From NCBI RefSeq assembly GCF_001913705.1, contig NZ_MKQD01000013.1, positions 27,987-91,986 of the forward strand: a stretch of DNA of 64,000 nucleotides, given 5' to 3'. The stretch is from Thalassotalea sp. PP2-459. GTDB lineage: Bacteria; Pseudomonadota; Gammaproteobacteria; Enterobacterales; Alteromonadaceae. A program made the translations under genes and the position numbers. Under the pieces are notes generated by a model. That model did no database searches. It was not told the origin of the DNA and saw nothing but the letters and a program-made list of their open reading frames with translations. Below, piece by piece: positions 12,665-21,446 of this stretch (position 1 is the stretch's first letter; each line of letters begins with the position of its first letter).

Positions 12665-13246
12665 ATGCTAAGCCTGATAAATTCAAAGGTAATACTATAA
12701 CTCGCCATTAAGTTAAACTCTAGGATCAAATCTTTTTTGAATGAAGAATATTACTAGTTTAAAGATAGTTAATTAATATTAAGGTAAGTTTTATCGGAAT
12801 TGTTTTGTTAAACGATTGAATAGTTTGTTTAAGTGGGGATTTGAACGCAGTAATTCTATGAATAACTGATTTACAATATTAGTTATATCCACAAAAGATG
12901 TGGATATCTTTGTGTGCAAACTATGGTTATGTTTGTAACTAACTGTATTTTAAGTCTTTAATGTCTTGGTTGTTTTTTAACTAGAAATAATAAACTTAAA
13001 TAAAGCTTGTAATCTAGTAAAAAAGTTAGTTCATAATGATCTTGTAGAATTATCGTTATTTTTAGTGGTTATATCTGCTAAATTAAGGTAAATATTATGA
13101 TGTATTTTGAAATAGAGTTATTTTAGCAGCAAAGCGTTTTAACGAAGCTTTTATTGTTAATTTGCATATTTTTATTAAGATTAAAATTTAAACTACCTTC
13201 GAGTTTGTGCTATCTTGTAAGTAACAGTTGTTATAATGTATGGCCT
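12665..13246. other. AT-rich intergenic region without a gene
   Basis: About 580 bp between the divergent ACT-protein gene and yfbV. It should contain promoters for both. The only distinct structure is the inverted repeat at 12885-12907. No convincing small ORF or RNA was recognised. Confidence 0.6.
12885..12907. repeat. Inverted pair of DnaA-box-like 9-mers
   Basis: ATATCCACA (12885-12893), five-base spacer, then TGTGGATAT (12899-12907): perfect 9-bp arms. Each arm differs from the DnaA box TTATCCACA at one base. It could be a DnaA-responsive site or simply a hairpin. Confidence 0.35.
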
Positions 13247-13672
13247 ATGAATATGAATGTTGTAGAAATTGTAAAGTTAGGTCGCAAGTATATGTTACTC
13301 TGGCCTGATCGTAGAGAACTAGCAGAATACTTTGCTGAGTATCATGCTATCAAAATGGCGCGTCTTGTGTGTAAATATTTGCCTGGCGTGGCTTTATTTA
13401 CTTTAGTCATGCAACTTTATTTTGGTGGCGTTGCTTCTTTACCACAATCTGTGGTTTATACTGTGTTTATGCTAAGCGTTCCGTTACAAGCTTTAGTTAT
13501 GCTAGGGATAAAAGCAGATAAATTTTTGCCGCCCGCATTAGCGAATTGGTATAAAGAAGGAGTTGCTAAAATTAATCAAAGCGGCGGAGACATAAAACTT
13601 TGCGTGCAAAAACCTCGGTACGTTGATTTAGCACAGTTGCTGAATATTAGTTATCGGCACGCGAAGCATTAA
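13247..13672 (+). CDS. yfbV: YfbV/UPF0208 family membrane protein
   Basis: 141 residues from the ATG at 13247 (MNMNVVEIVKLGRKYMLLWP). The frame stays open upstream to 13154, but that part looks like promoter DNA; an ATG at 13253 is also possible. The pattern matches YfbV: an amphipathic N-terminus ending in WPD(R)RELAEYFAE, a conserved IKMARLVCKYLP segment, then two transmembrane helices (GVALFTLVMQLYF and VVYTVFMLSVPLQALVMLG) and a PPALANWYKE motif. In E. coli YfbV limits the spread of the MatP-organised Ter macrodomain. A terminator follows at once. Confidence 0.8.
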   Translation: MNMNVVEIVKLGRKYMLLWPDRRELAEYFAEYHAIKMARLVCKYLPGVALFTLVMQLYFGGVASLPQSVVYTVFMLSVPLQALVMLGIKADKFLPPALANWYKEGVAKINQSGGDIKLCVQKPRYVDLAQLLNISYRHAKH

Positions 13673-13681
13673 TGGAAAATT

Positions 13682-13707
13682 AAAACCGCTGTTCAAGCGG
13701 TTTTTTT
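13682..13707 (+). terminator. Rho-independent terminator after yfbV
   Basis: AAAACCGCT (13682-13690), loop GTTCA, AGCGGTTTT (13696-13704), then TTT. The hairpin also overlaps the stop codon of the convergent rlmA gene. Confidence 0.85.
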
Positions 13708-14505
13708 ATAAATGCGAATAAGAAAATCAGCCTGACATTCAAAGTTACTTTCTTGTTTTAATTTTTGTTTTACTTCTTCAGTCGCTTTAAAGGCAAAGGG
13801 TGTCATTGATAGTAAGTTTAGCAAATCATCACCTGAACGTATCGTCATGGTATAGCTCAGCTGTTCCTGTGTATCTAACGTCATATTATCAACTGTTATT
13901 TTGTCTTCGTCATGTTGCAATGCGCGTTGATAAATTTTTTGTTTGAGCGACAATAAATGGTTTCCGCCAGGTGTCACAGTTATTAAATAACCGTTGTCTG
14001 ATAAAATACGATTAAATTCTGCAGGTAATATGGGAGCATAAATAGAAACAATAGCATTGATATGTTGATCATCAAAAGGTAGTTGTGACAACGTGGCCAC
14101 CGAAAAATGACAATCAGTATATTTTTTTGCCGCTTTCTTTACGGCTTCTTTGGCAATATCAATACCATACACCGTCTGACAGCTTTGCTTAAACTGCCCT
14201 GTATAAAAGCCTTCTCCACAGCCGGCATCTAAAATGACACCATTATTAAGGCTAAGTGCATCTAATATTGATATCAATTTGTCGGCAAGCGGTTGATAAT
14301 ATCCCTGTAATAAAAAGGCACGCCTAGCATTTACCATTGCCTTATTGTCGCCAGGTTGTTTCGAATGTTTAAATTGGACCGGCAATAAGTTAACGTATCC
14401 TTCCTTTGCTTTGTCAAAACAATGAGACTGAGCACAACGATACGTGTGCTCTTTTAACATTAAACTTGATTGGCAAATAGGGCAGCGATATTGCGCATTT
14501 ATCAT
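13693..14505 (-). CDS. rlmA: 23S rRNA (guanine-N1)-methyltransferase RlmA
   Basis: 270 residues. The N-terminal zinc-binding module has the CPICQSSL and [18 protein letters not shown] elements characteristic of RlmA (methylation of G745 in 23S rRNA in E. coli). It is followed by the [13 protein letters not shown] motif and a Rossmann methyltransferase domain with the S-adenosylmethionine-binding [11 protein letters not shown]. The start codon overlaps the xthA stop by 4 nt (ATGA), so it is the second gene of an xthA-rlmA operon. Confidence 0.92.
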   Translation of the reverse strand: MINAQYRCPICQSSLMLKEHTYRCAQSHCFDKAKEGYVNLLPVQFKHSKQPGDNKAMVNARRAFLLQGYYQPLADKLISILDALSLNNGVILDAGCGEGFYTGQFKQSCQTVYGIDIAKEAVKKAAKKYTDCHFSVATLSQLPFDDQHINAIVSIYAPILPAEFNRILSDNGYLITVTPGGNHLLSLKQKIYQRALQHDEDKITVDNMTLDTQEQLSYTMTIRSGDDLLNLLSMTPFAFKATEEVKQKLKQESNFECQADFLIRIYKKTA

Positions 14506-15308
14506 GTAAATGTAGACCAGATAGGTGCATGATCAGAAGGCTTTTCAATACCACGTAATTCATAATCAATGTCAGATTCAACACATTGTTTGGCTAAGCT
14601 TTCTGTGGCTAACACAACGTCAATTCGTAGCCCTCGATTATCATCAAAACCACGAGAACGATAATCAAACCATGAGTATTTTTCACTGGTCGATGGGTGT
14701 AATTCTCTAAACGTGTCTTTAAACCCCCAATTTATTAGCGTTGAAAGCCATTGGCGCTCTTCTGGTTGAAAACTACATTTACCCGTTTTTAACCAACGTT
14801 TTTTATTGGGTTCACCAATACCAATATCTAAATCAATCGGTGAAATATTAATATCACCCATCACTACGAGGTTTTCATCGGGTGTGTGATGTTCATTTAA
14901 ATAGACCATTAAGTCTTTATAAAACTGGCGTTTATAAGGAAATTTAGTTTCATGTGCAATATTATCTCCTTGCGGAAAGTAACCATTTAATACCGTTACT
15001 TTTTCACCACGCTCATTGGTCGTCGTTACCATGATCATACGCTTTTGAGAGTCTTCAGTATCGGTGGGGAAGCCTTTAGTCACAACATCAGCTGGTTTTT
15101 TACATAGCATTGCAACACCGTAATGTGCTTTTTGACCGTGGAAGTATACGTGATAACCCATCGCTTCAACATCGGCAAGAGGGAAGGCGTCGTCGTGTAC
15201 TTTGATTTCTTGTAGGCCAATGATGTCAGGTTGATGTTTATCGATTACGGCTTGTAATTGGTGAAGTCTGGCTCGTAAACCATTTATATTGAAAGAGATA
15301 ATCTTCAT
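14502..15308 (-). CDS. xthA: Exodeoxyribonuclease III XthA
   Basis: 268 residues, AP endonuclease/3'-5' exonuclease of the EEP superfamily for base-excision repair. Motifs: [14 protein letters not shown] (Asn), [11 protein letters not shown] (metal Glu), [22 protein letters not shown] (Asp/Asn), RIDVVLAT and the final SDHAPIW (catalytic Asp-His). Standard length. It overlaps rlmA downstream. Confidence 0.96.
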   Translation of the reverse strand: MKIISFNINGLRARLHQLQAVIDKHQPDIIGLQEIKVHDDAFPLADVEAMGYHVYFHGQKAHYGVAMLCKKPADVVTKGFPTDTEDSQKRMIMVTTTNERGEKVTVLNGYFPQGDNIAHETKFPYKRQFYKDLMVYLNEHHTPDENLVVMGDINISPIDLDIGIGEPNKKRWLKTGKCSFQPEERQWLSTLINWGFKDTFRELHPSTSEKYSWFDYRSRGFDDNRGLRIDVVLATESLAKQCVESDIDYELRGIEKPSDHAPIWSTFT

Positions 15309-15403
15309 GGGTAATGTATTTGATGGTTAGTATTCATTAGCGCGAAATAATACCATAAGATGATAGTTGTGTTGAATATTGTTCACAGTAAATTTAATCT
15401 TTA

Positions 15404-15418
15404 TGCGAATTGGTATAA
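15404..15418 (-). repeat. 15-bp repeat TTATACCAATTCGCA, copy 1
   Basis: The plus strand reads TGCGAATTGGTATAA, the exact reverse complement of 63891-63905. Both copies are intergenic and lie next to repeat-like DNA, which suggests a dispersed genomic repeat. Confidence 0.5.
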
Positions 15419-15457
15419 ACAACAATATTATCGTTATTTAGTACTGTCGTCCCTTAT

Positions 15458-15726
15458 TAGAGCGTGTTGATCTTTCATGTTTACTTTTGCCGCATTTTGT
15501 TTGGTTTTTATACAAAGCAACACTTGCGCCGTGTAGTTATTCTACTCCAGTCAAGCGTTAACACAGTAGAAATGACAAACAGATACAGCACGAAGGGTTC
15601 AACTAAACGCCTCCTGCTCTTTGTTACTTGAATTAACCATAGAATGACTATGCAAGAATCCAAGTCGCGCGATCAGAAGGCGTTTACCTTGAACAAAACT
15701 CAAACAGCAAATATCAACACGCTCTA
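15458..15726. mobile_element. MITE-like element, 269 bp, no ORF
   Basis: The ends are perfect 14-bp inverted repeats, TAGAGCGTGTTGAT (15458-15471) and ATCAACACGCTCTA (15713-15726). Similarity continues inward, imperfectly, to about 30 bp. A second nested inverted pair lies inside (AAACGCCTCCTGCTC near 15607 and GATCAGAAGGCGTTT near 15671), so the whole unit can fold back on itself. There is no transposase. TA at both outer edges would suit an IS630/mariner-type target duplication, but this is speculative. Confidence 0.55.
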
Positions 15727-15886
15727 GCTAAATTGAATAAGGTTCATGGTTATTTCATTCTAGATTTACTGTATTGTTTACCTAAACTTACCTTTCATTA
15801 AGGCAACATGAAACTTAGTGAACAAAGTTGTTGGTAAAACCACAAAAAGCGTAATGCTTACTATTGGTTGAAGTTACTGCTTGTTC

Positions 15887-16543
15887 TTAATAAGTACCAA
15901 ATATTTTATCACCGGCGTCACCTAGACCCGGTAAGATATAGCCTTGTTCGTTGAGCTTTTCATCGCATGCAGCAATATACACATCAATATCAGGGTGGGC
16001 TTTCTCTAATGCGCTAATACCTTCTGGCGCCGCAACCATAAATAATGCAGTAATTTTTTCACAACCTGAAGATTTTAGTAAATTAATACACGTTATTGCT
16101 GAACCGCCTGTGGCTAACATAGGATCAATCACAATGGCGTGTCGTTCTGCAATATCACTGACTATATTTTCATAATAACTTTCAATACCGATATGCACGG
16201 TTCCAGCTTTATCGGTAGAAATATCGTCATCATTGCGTTTTAAGCCAATAATACTGACTTTCGCGCAAGGTAAAATAGTTAAGGCTCCTTCTAACATACC
16301 AAGTCCAGCACGTAGAATAGGTACTAATGTTGGTTGCTTTTCGGCTAATAATGGGGTGGAAATATTGCCAGACCAACAAGCTAAAGGTGTGCTTTGTACT
16401 TGAAAGTTTTGTGTCGCTTCTACCATCAGCATAGTAGATATTTCGTTAGTTAATTCACGAAAAGACTTTGATGACAGGTTAGCTTCGCGTGCTAATGATA
16501 CTTTATGTTTTAGTAGTGGATGATTACTAATATAAACGGTCAT
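15887..16543 (-). CDS. upp: Uracil phosphoribosyltransferase Upp
   Basis: Converts uracil and PRPP into UMP. 218 residues. The PRPP-binding motif is VIDPMLATGGSA, and the uracil-binding C-terminus is YILPGLGDAGDKIFGTY. PILRAGLGML is also typical. It is the last gene of udk-nupC-deoC-tdk-upp, 51 bp after tdk, closing a pyrimidine nucleoside/base salvage unit. Confidence 0.95.
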   Translation of the reverse strand: MTVYISNHPLLKHKVSLAREANLSSKSFRELTNEISTMLMVEATQNFQVQSTPLACWSGNISTPLLAEKQPTLVPILRAGLGMLEGALTILPCAKVSIIGLKRNDDDISTDKAGTVHIGIESYYENIVSDIAERHAIVIDPMLATGGSAITCINLLKSSGCEKITALFMVAAPEGISALEKAHPDIDVYIAACDEKLNEQGYILPGLGDAGDKIFGTY

Positions 16544-16594
16544 TTCGTTTCCTTTTGTACAGTGTTATTGGTATTTCGTACTCTGTTTAGTTAA

Positions 16595-17170
16595 TTACCA
16601 AACAAGCGCTTTAAAATGTTTTCGACAAAGCGATTCATAGCGTTCGTTGCCACCCACTTCAATTTGAGCACCTGATGTTACAGCATTGCCTTGGTCATCT
16701 GTTCTGACGACAAAATTTGCTTTTTTGCCACAATGACAAATGGTTTTTAGTTCGATCAATTTGTCTGCCCATGCCAAAAGTGCGGCACTGCCTACAAACG
16801 TTTTACCGAGAAAATCAGTTCTAATGCCATAAGCTAAGACCGGTATTTTTAACATATCAACAATATCAGTAAGTTGCTTTACTTGTTGTTCCGTTAAAAA
16901 CTGTGCTTCATCGACCAATACACAACTAACAGGGGTTAACTCATGTTGCTGTGTTACTTGTTGAGCGATATCTGTTTCAGCCGAAAATAAATTAGCATCA
17001 GCATGTAAACCAAGACGTGAAGAGATTTGTCCCGTCGAGAAACGGTTATCGATGTCTGCAGTATAAAGCAGGGTATTCATACCGCGCTCGCGGTAGTTGT
17101 ATGAAGATTGCAGTAAATGTGTAGATTTTCCAGCATTCATCGTTGAATAGTAAAAATATAGTTGTGCCAT
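16595..17170 (-). CDS. tdk: Thymidine kinase Tdk
   Basis: 191 residues, type II thymidine kinase. P-loop in [12 protein letters not shown], Walker B-type VLVDEAQFL, thymidine-binding lasso region, and zinc-binding cysteines ([19 protein letters not shown]). It makes dTMP from thymidine and lies 6 bp downstream of deoC in the salvage operon. Confidence 0.95.
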   Translation of the reverse strand: MAQLYFYYSTMNAGKSTHLLQSSYNYRERGMNTLLYTADIDNRFSTGQISSRLGLHADANLFSAETDIAQQVTQQHELTPVSCVLVDEAQFLTEQQVKQLTDIVDMLKIPVLAYGIRTDFLGKTFVGSAALLAWADKLIELKTICHCGKKANFVVRTDDQGNAVTSGAQIEVGGNERYESLCRKHFKALVW

Positions 17171-17176
17171 AACAGG

Positions 17177-17947
17177 TTAATAGCGCTCATTACTTGTTTG
17201 CTGTGATTCGTCTTCAATAGTGGCGATTAGGTTTTTTAATAACCCGCTAGCGCCGAAACGAAAATGAGTTTGATCAAGCCATGAAGCCCCTAAAGTATCC
17301 ATAACTAAAGTTAAGTACTCGGTGGCATCTTCCAAGGTTTTAACACCACCAGCAGCTTTAAAGCCAACATTTGGGTTTACGTTTTCAATAACAGATAGCA
17401 TGATTTTTGCAGCTTGTGGGGTAGCATTTATGTCAACTTTACCCGTTGAGGTTTTGATGAAATCAGCGCCAGCGTCAATCGCTATTTCACTTGCCCGTTG
17501 AATTAAAGAATCTGTTTTTAATTTTCCAGACTCAATAATTACTTTTAAGGTAACCTGCTTACCACAAGCTTGTTTACATGCGTTTACTAATTCATAGCCA
17601 ACATTTTCATCACCAGCAATTAAAGCATTGTAAGGGAACACAACGTCAACTTCATCAGCACCAAGTGAAACAGCTTCTGCTGTTTCTTTCACTGCTTGGT
17701 TCACATCACTACCGCCATGAGGAAAGTTAGTGACGGTTGCAATTTTTATCTGTTTATTTGTTTTGGCTAAATGTTGTTTCGCAATGGAAATATACTGAGG
17801 ATAAATACAAATAGCGGCAGTATCTCCATGTTTTGTCGCTGCTTGTTCACATAGTTCAATAATTTCTTGCTGTGATTCATCGCCTCGTAAACTGGTTAGA
17901 TCAACGAGAGAAAGGGCAAGTAAAGCGGTTTGTTGTTGCTCTGTCAT
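17177..17947 (-). CDS. deoC: Deoxyribose-phosphate aldolase DeoC
   Basis: 256 residues. Cleaves deoxyribose-5-phosphate to acetaldehyde and glyceraldehyde-3-phosphate, the last step of deoxynucleoside catabolism. Motifs: DEVDVVFPYNAL, LKVIIESG, and the Schiff-base lysine in FIKTSTGK. It is 9 bp downstream of nupC. Its substrate comes from DeoB, encoded divergently about 2 kb away, so the two operons act in one pathway. Confidence 0.95.
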   Translation of the reverse strand: MTEQQQTALLALSLVDLTSLRGDESQQEIIELCEQAATKHGDTAAICIYPQYISIAKQHLAKTNKQIKIATVTNFPHGGSDVNQAVKETAEAVSLGADEVDVVFPYNALIAGDENVGYELVNACKQACGKQVTLKVIIESGKLKTDSLIQRASEIAIDAGADFIKTSTGKVDINATPQAAKIMLSVIENVNPNVGFKAAGGVKTLEDATEYLTLVMDTLGASWLDQTHFRFGASGLLKNLIATIEDESQQTSNERY

Positions 17948-17956
17948 GTTATTCTC

Positions 17957-19195
17957 CTAAAGGCTAAGAAATACACCTGCAATTGCAGCACTCATTAAAT
18001 TAGCTAGTGTTGCTGCCATCATTGCTTTCATACCAAGACGAGCAATATCAGGACGACGCGAAGGTGCCATTGAACCTATACCACCAAGTAAGATAGCAAT
18101 CGAAGATAAATTAGCAAAACCGCATAATGCAAAAGTGATAATCGCTTGGGTAGAAGGTGTTAAAGTATCTTTGATTTCAACAAAATTTACATAAGCAAAA
18201 AACTCATTAACAACCACTTTTTGCCCTATAAAACTACCCGCTTGCAGCATTTCTTCTGCGGGAACACCAATAACAAAAGCGAATGGAGCAAATACGTAGC
18301 CAAGTAACCATTCAATGGTTAAGTTTTCGATACCAAATAGGTTGCCAACTCCGCCGACTAACATGTTTAAAAGCGCGATGAGCGCGATAAAAGCCAATAG
18401 CATTGCACCAACATTAACAGCTAATTTCATGCCTGATGCTGCGCCTGTTGCCGCTGCATCTATCACATTCACCGGTTTAATTTCTTGCTCTGAAATAGAT
18501 AAGTTATTTGCTTGAATTTTATCAGCTTCGGTTTCCGGTAAAATAATTTTTGCCATTAACAAGCCACCAGGTGCAGCCATAAACGACGCCGCTATAAGAT
18601 ATTTTAGTTCAACACCGAGTCCTGCATAGCCGGCTAATATTGAACCCGCAACTGATGCTAATCCGCCGACCATAATGGCAAATAATTCTGATTGAGTCAT
18701 TGATGCAATGTAAGGTCGAACGACTAAAGGGGCTTCTGTTTGCCCAACAAAAATGTTTGCTGTAGCAGACAGAGATTCAGGTTTACTTGTGCCAAGTAGT
18801 TTTTGCAGACCACCACCAATAATGCGAATGATCCATTGCATAATATTAAGGTGATAAAGTACGGCAATTAACGATGAGAAGAAAATAATGACCGGCAATA
18901 CTCGCACGGCAAACACAAAGCCTACACCGTTGCTAAACATTTTATCAGTGCCTAGACCACCAAATATAAAGTTAATGCCAGCCTTAGCGCTATCAATGAC
19001 GTTTTGTACGCCGTTGGTCATTGATTCGAGTACATCTTTACCGAATGGAATATATAGCACGAAAGCGCCAAGTATTAACTGTAGTAAAAATGCAAAACCA
19101 ACGGTTCGAAAATTAATTGACTTCTTATGGCTACTTAACGCGTATGCTGCTACTAACAGCAAAACAATACCTATGACCCCGTGTAACGCCCCCAT
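17957..19195 (-). CDS. nupC: NupC-type concentrative nucleoside transporter
   Basis: 412 residues, CNT family, ion-coupled nucleoside uptake across the inner membrane. Many hydrophobic helices. Family signatures include the FVGQTEAPLVVRPY loop, MAAPGGLLMAKI, the GAASGMKLAVNVGAMLLAF helix and the C-terminal ALCGFANLSSIAILLGGIG segment. It sits between udk and deoC, consistent with supply of nucleosides to the surrounding enzymes. Confidence 0.93.
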   Translation of the reverse strand: MGALHGVIGIVLLLVAAYALSSHKKSINFRTVGFAFLLQLILGAFVLYIPFGKDVLESMTNGVQNVIDSAKAGINFIFGGLGTDKMFSNGVGFVFAVRVLPVIIFFSSLIAVLYHLNIMQWIIRIIGGGLQKLLGTSKPESLSATANIFVGQTEAPLVVRPYIASMTQSELFAIMVGGLASVAGSILAGYAGLGVELKYLIAASFMAAPGGLLMAKIILPETEADKIQANNLSISEQEIKPVNVIDAAATGAASGMKLAVNVGAMLLAFIALIALLNMLVGGVGNLFGIENLTIEWLLGYVFAPFAFVIGVPAEEMLQAGSFIGQKVVVNEFFAYVNFVEIKDTLTPSTQAIITFALCGFANLSSIAILLGGIGSMAPSRRPDIARLGMKAMMAATLANLMSAAIAGVFLSL

Positions 19196-19211
19196 GAAAT
19201 ATCCTCTATTA

Positions 19212-19850
19212 TTATTGTTGTATTAATTGTCTAATTTTTGCTTTTATGACTTCAATGGCCATTCTATTTTTACCGCCTTTGTTGACAATAATGTCAGCCC
19301 AAGATTTGGAAGGAGCGATAAATTGATGATACATTGGTCTCACTGTTTGTTCATATTGTTGAGTGATAGAATCTATATCACGGTCTCGTTCTTCTATGTC
19401 ACGCTTTATTCTTCGTAACAAACAAATATCTAATGGTGTATCCATGTATATTTTTAGATCAAAACACTCTCGAAGGTTTTGATCAGCAAAAAGCAAGATA
19501 CCTTCAACCAAAATAATCGGTGATGCGGGAATTGTCATCGTATCTGTTAAACGCGTGTGCGTTTTATAGCAATATACTGGGCACTCTATATCTTTACCTT
19601 GTTGTAACATTCGTAACTGTTCAGCGAGCAAAGTATGCTCGAAAGCATTAGGATGATCGTAATTAGTTTCAATTCTTTGCGGTAATGGAATGTGATCTTG
19701 ATTTTTGTAGTACGCATCTTCTTTAATAATAGCGATACCGTTTTTACCCAGTTCAGGGAACAACTCTTGATAAATAGTTTGCGCAAATAGCGACTTACCA
19801 GAAGCAGAAGCCCCTGATATGGCAATAATAGTGGTTTTATTGGTTAGCAA
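19212..19850 (-). CDS. udk: Uridine kinase Udk
   Basis: 212 residues. Phosphorylates uridine and cytidine. P-loop ISGASASGKSLFAQ, YDHPNAFEH, VEGILLFADQNLRECFD and the RRIKRDIEERDRDIDSI lid are all characteristic. It is the first gene of the minus-strand salvage operon, with nupC 16 bp downstream. The divergent region with deoB (19851-20035) holds a palindrome that may be an operator. Confidence 0.93.
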   Translation of the reverse strand: MLTNKTTIIAISGASASGKSLFAQTIYQELFPELGKNGIAIIKEDAYYKNQDHIPLPQRIETNYDHPNAFEHTLLAEQLRMLQQGKDIECPVYCYKTHTRLTDTMTIPASPIILVEGILLFADQNLRECFDLKIYMDTPLDICLLRRIKRDIEERDRDIDSITQQYEQTVRPMYHQFIAPSKSWADIIVNKGGKNRMAIEVIKAKIRQLIQQ

Positions 19851-19965
19851 TCTTGGCCGCCTGTAAATAACATGGAAGAATAGCTGTTGAACGTTCGGTA
19901 CAGGTTAATATGTAGCCAGTAATTCAATATTGCTAATTTCTTTTACTATAACTAAAGACTTAATA

Positions 19966-19980
19966 ATGGTAAATTACCAT
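19966..19980. promoter_or_regulatory. Palindrome in udk-deoB divergent region
   Basis: ATGGTAA-A-TTACCAT, 7-bp perfect arms around one base, immediately followed by a TTGACT hexamer (19984-19989). It lies between two divergent nucleoside-salvage units, so an operator for a shared repressor is plausible. No regulator gene is in the window. Confidence 0.35.
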
Positions 19981-20035
19981 AACTTGACTAAATGGTCATG
20001 AAAAATTCATTTTTTGATGATAAAAAGGTGTGCAA

Positions 20036-21250
20036 ATGGCGCGAGCAATTATATTAGTTTTAGATAGTTTTGGTATAGGGCATGCGCCTGATGCTGAAAA
20101 ATTTGGTGATATTGGTGCCAATACTTTTGCTCATTTAGCCGAAAAACATTTTGAAATGACAAGGCATAAAATTAATTTACCCAATCTTGCAAGTATGGGG
20201 CTTATTGAAGCCAGCTTCTCAGCGGGAAGTGAACGCTTCCCCGCAGAACAATATCCAATAAAAAAAGGCGCGTTTGGCTATGCTGCAGAATTGAGCAGCG
20301 GAAAAGATACTCCTAGTGGTCATTGGGAAATGGCAGGTGTACCGGTTTTGTTTGATTGGGGTTACTTCACGGATAAAGAAAATGCTTTCCCTAAAGAGCT
20401 AATGCAAATCATTAACGAAGCAACCGGCTATGCTGGTATGCTTGGTAACTGCCATGCATCAGGTACAGAAATTATCGCTCGTTTAGGTGAAGAACATATT
20501 AAAACGGGCTTACCTATTTGTTACACCTCTGCAGATAGTGTATTTCAAGTAGCAGCACATGAAGAACATTTTGGTTTGGATAACTTATACACTTATTGTG
20601 AAATGGTGCGTTCTTTACTCGATGATTATAATATTGGTCGTGTGATAGCGCGTCCTTTTGTTGGTAATAGCGCGGAAGATTTTGTCCGCACTGGTAATCG
20701 TCGAGATTACTCTGTTTTACCTCCTTCCCCAACAGTGTTAGATAAAATGGTTGAAGCAGGCGGTCATGTGATCAGTGTTGGTAAAATTGCTGATATTTTT
20801 GCTCATCAAGGGATTTCAGAAAAAACCAAAGCTACCGGTATTGACGCATTAATAGATGCAACGATTTCACATTTAGGCACAGCAAAAGATAAGAGTATTA
20901 TATTTACCAATCTAGTCAACTTTGATCAAGATTATGGTCACCGTCGCGATCCATTAGGTTATGCGGCTGCACTCGAGGCATTTGATAAGCGATTACCTGA
21001 TATTATTAATGCCATGTCTAATGATGACGTACTTTTCATGACTGCTGATCATGGATGTGATCCTACGTGGCCAGGCTCAGATCACACAAGAGAATTTGTG
21101 CCTATGCTCGCTTACCATCATCATATTGGTAATGTGAATTTAGGCCAGAGAAATAGTTTTGCTGATCTTGGTCAAACACTTGCCGAAATGTTTTCTTTGC
21201 CTGCACTTGATTATGGCGATAGTTTCTTTTCACAATTAACTGTTAAGTGA
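20036..21250 (+). CDS. deoB: Phosphopentomutase DeoB
   Basis: Interconverts (deoxy)ribose-1-phosphate and -5-phosphate. 404 residues from ATG 20036 ([20 protein letters not shown]), preceded by AAAGG; a GTG two codons upstream is less likely. Alkaline-phosphatase-superfamily metal motifs are present: [21 protein letters not shown] (metal/nucleophile Thr), [30 protein letters not shown]. It links nucleoside phosphorolysis (DeoD) to DeoC. Confidence 0.96.
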   Translation: MARAIILVLDSFGIGHAPDAEKFGDIGANTFAHLAEKHFEMTRHKINLPNLASMGLIEASFSAGSERFPAEQYPIKKGAFGYAAELSSGKDTPSGHWEMAGVPVLFDWGYFTDKENAFPKELMQIINEATGYAGMLGNCHASGTEIIARLGEEHIKTGLPICYTSADSVFQVAAHEEHFGLDNLYTYCEMVRSLLDDYNIGRVIARPFVGNSAEDFVRTGNRRDYSVLPPSPTVLDKMVEAGGHVISVGKIADIFAHQGISEKTKATGIDALIDATISHLGTAKDKSIIFTNLVNFDQDYGHRRDPLGYAAALEAFDKRLPDIINAMSNDDVLFMTADHGCDPTWPGSDHTREFVPMLAYHHHIGNVNLGQRNSFADLGQTLAEMFSLPALDYGDSFFSQLTVK

Positions 21251-21446
21251 ATAAGCGAAATCTAAAATATTGGCTATAATTCATGGCACTAGGAGTGTTC
21301 TATTAGACTATGTTGAACTGTAGGTTGCATATTTTCTGTAAATATACGTCAAAGCTCCATGCAGTTTAATCAATATTGAATAGCAGCGCTTAAAGTCCCT
21401 AGTATGAATAATATATTAAAAGATAAGAGTCTTGGGAGAGAACAAT

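Larger units (their letters stand above)
15309..15886. other. Non-coding region with a MITE-like element
   Basis: About 580 bp between the xthA start and the upp stop. Nearly half is occupied by the inverted-repeat element at 15458-15726. A short repeat shared with the end of the window is at 15404-15418. No gene was recognised. Confidence 0.6.
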
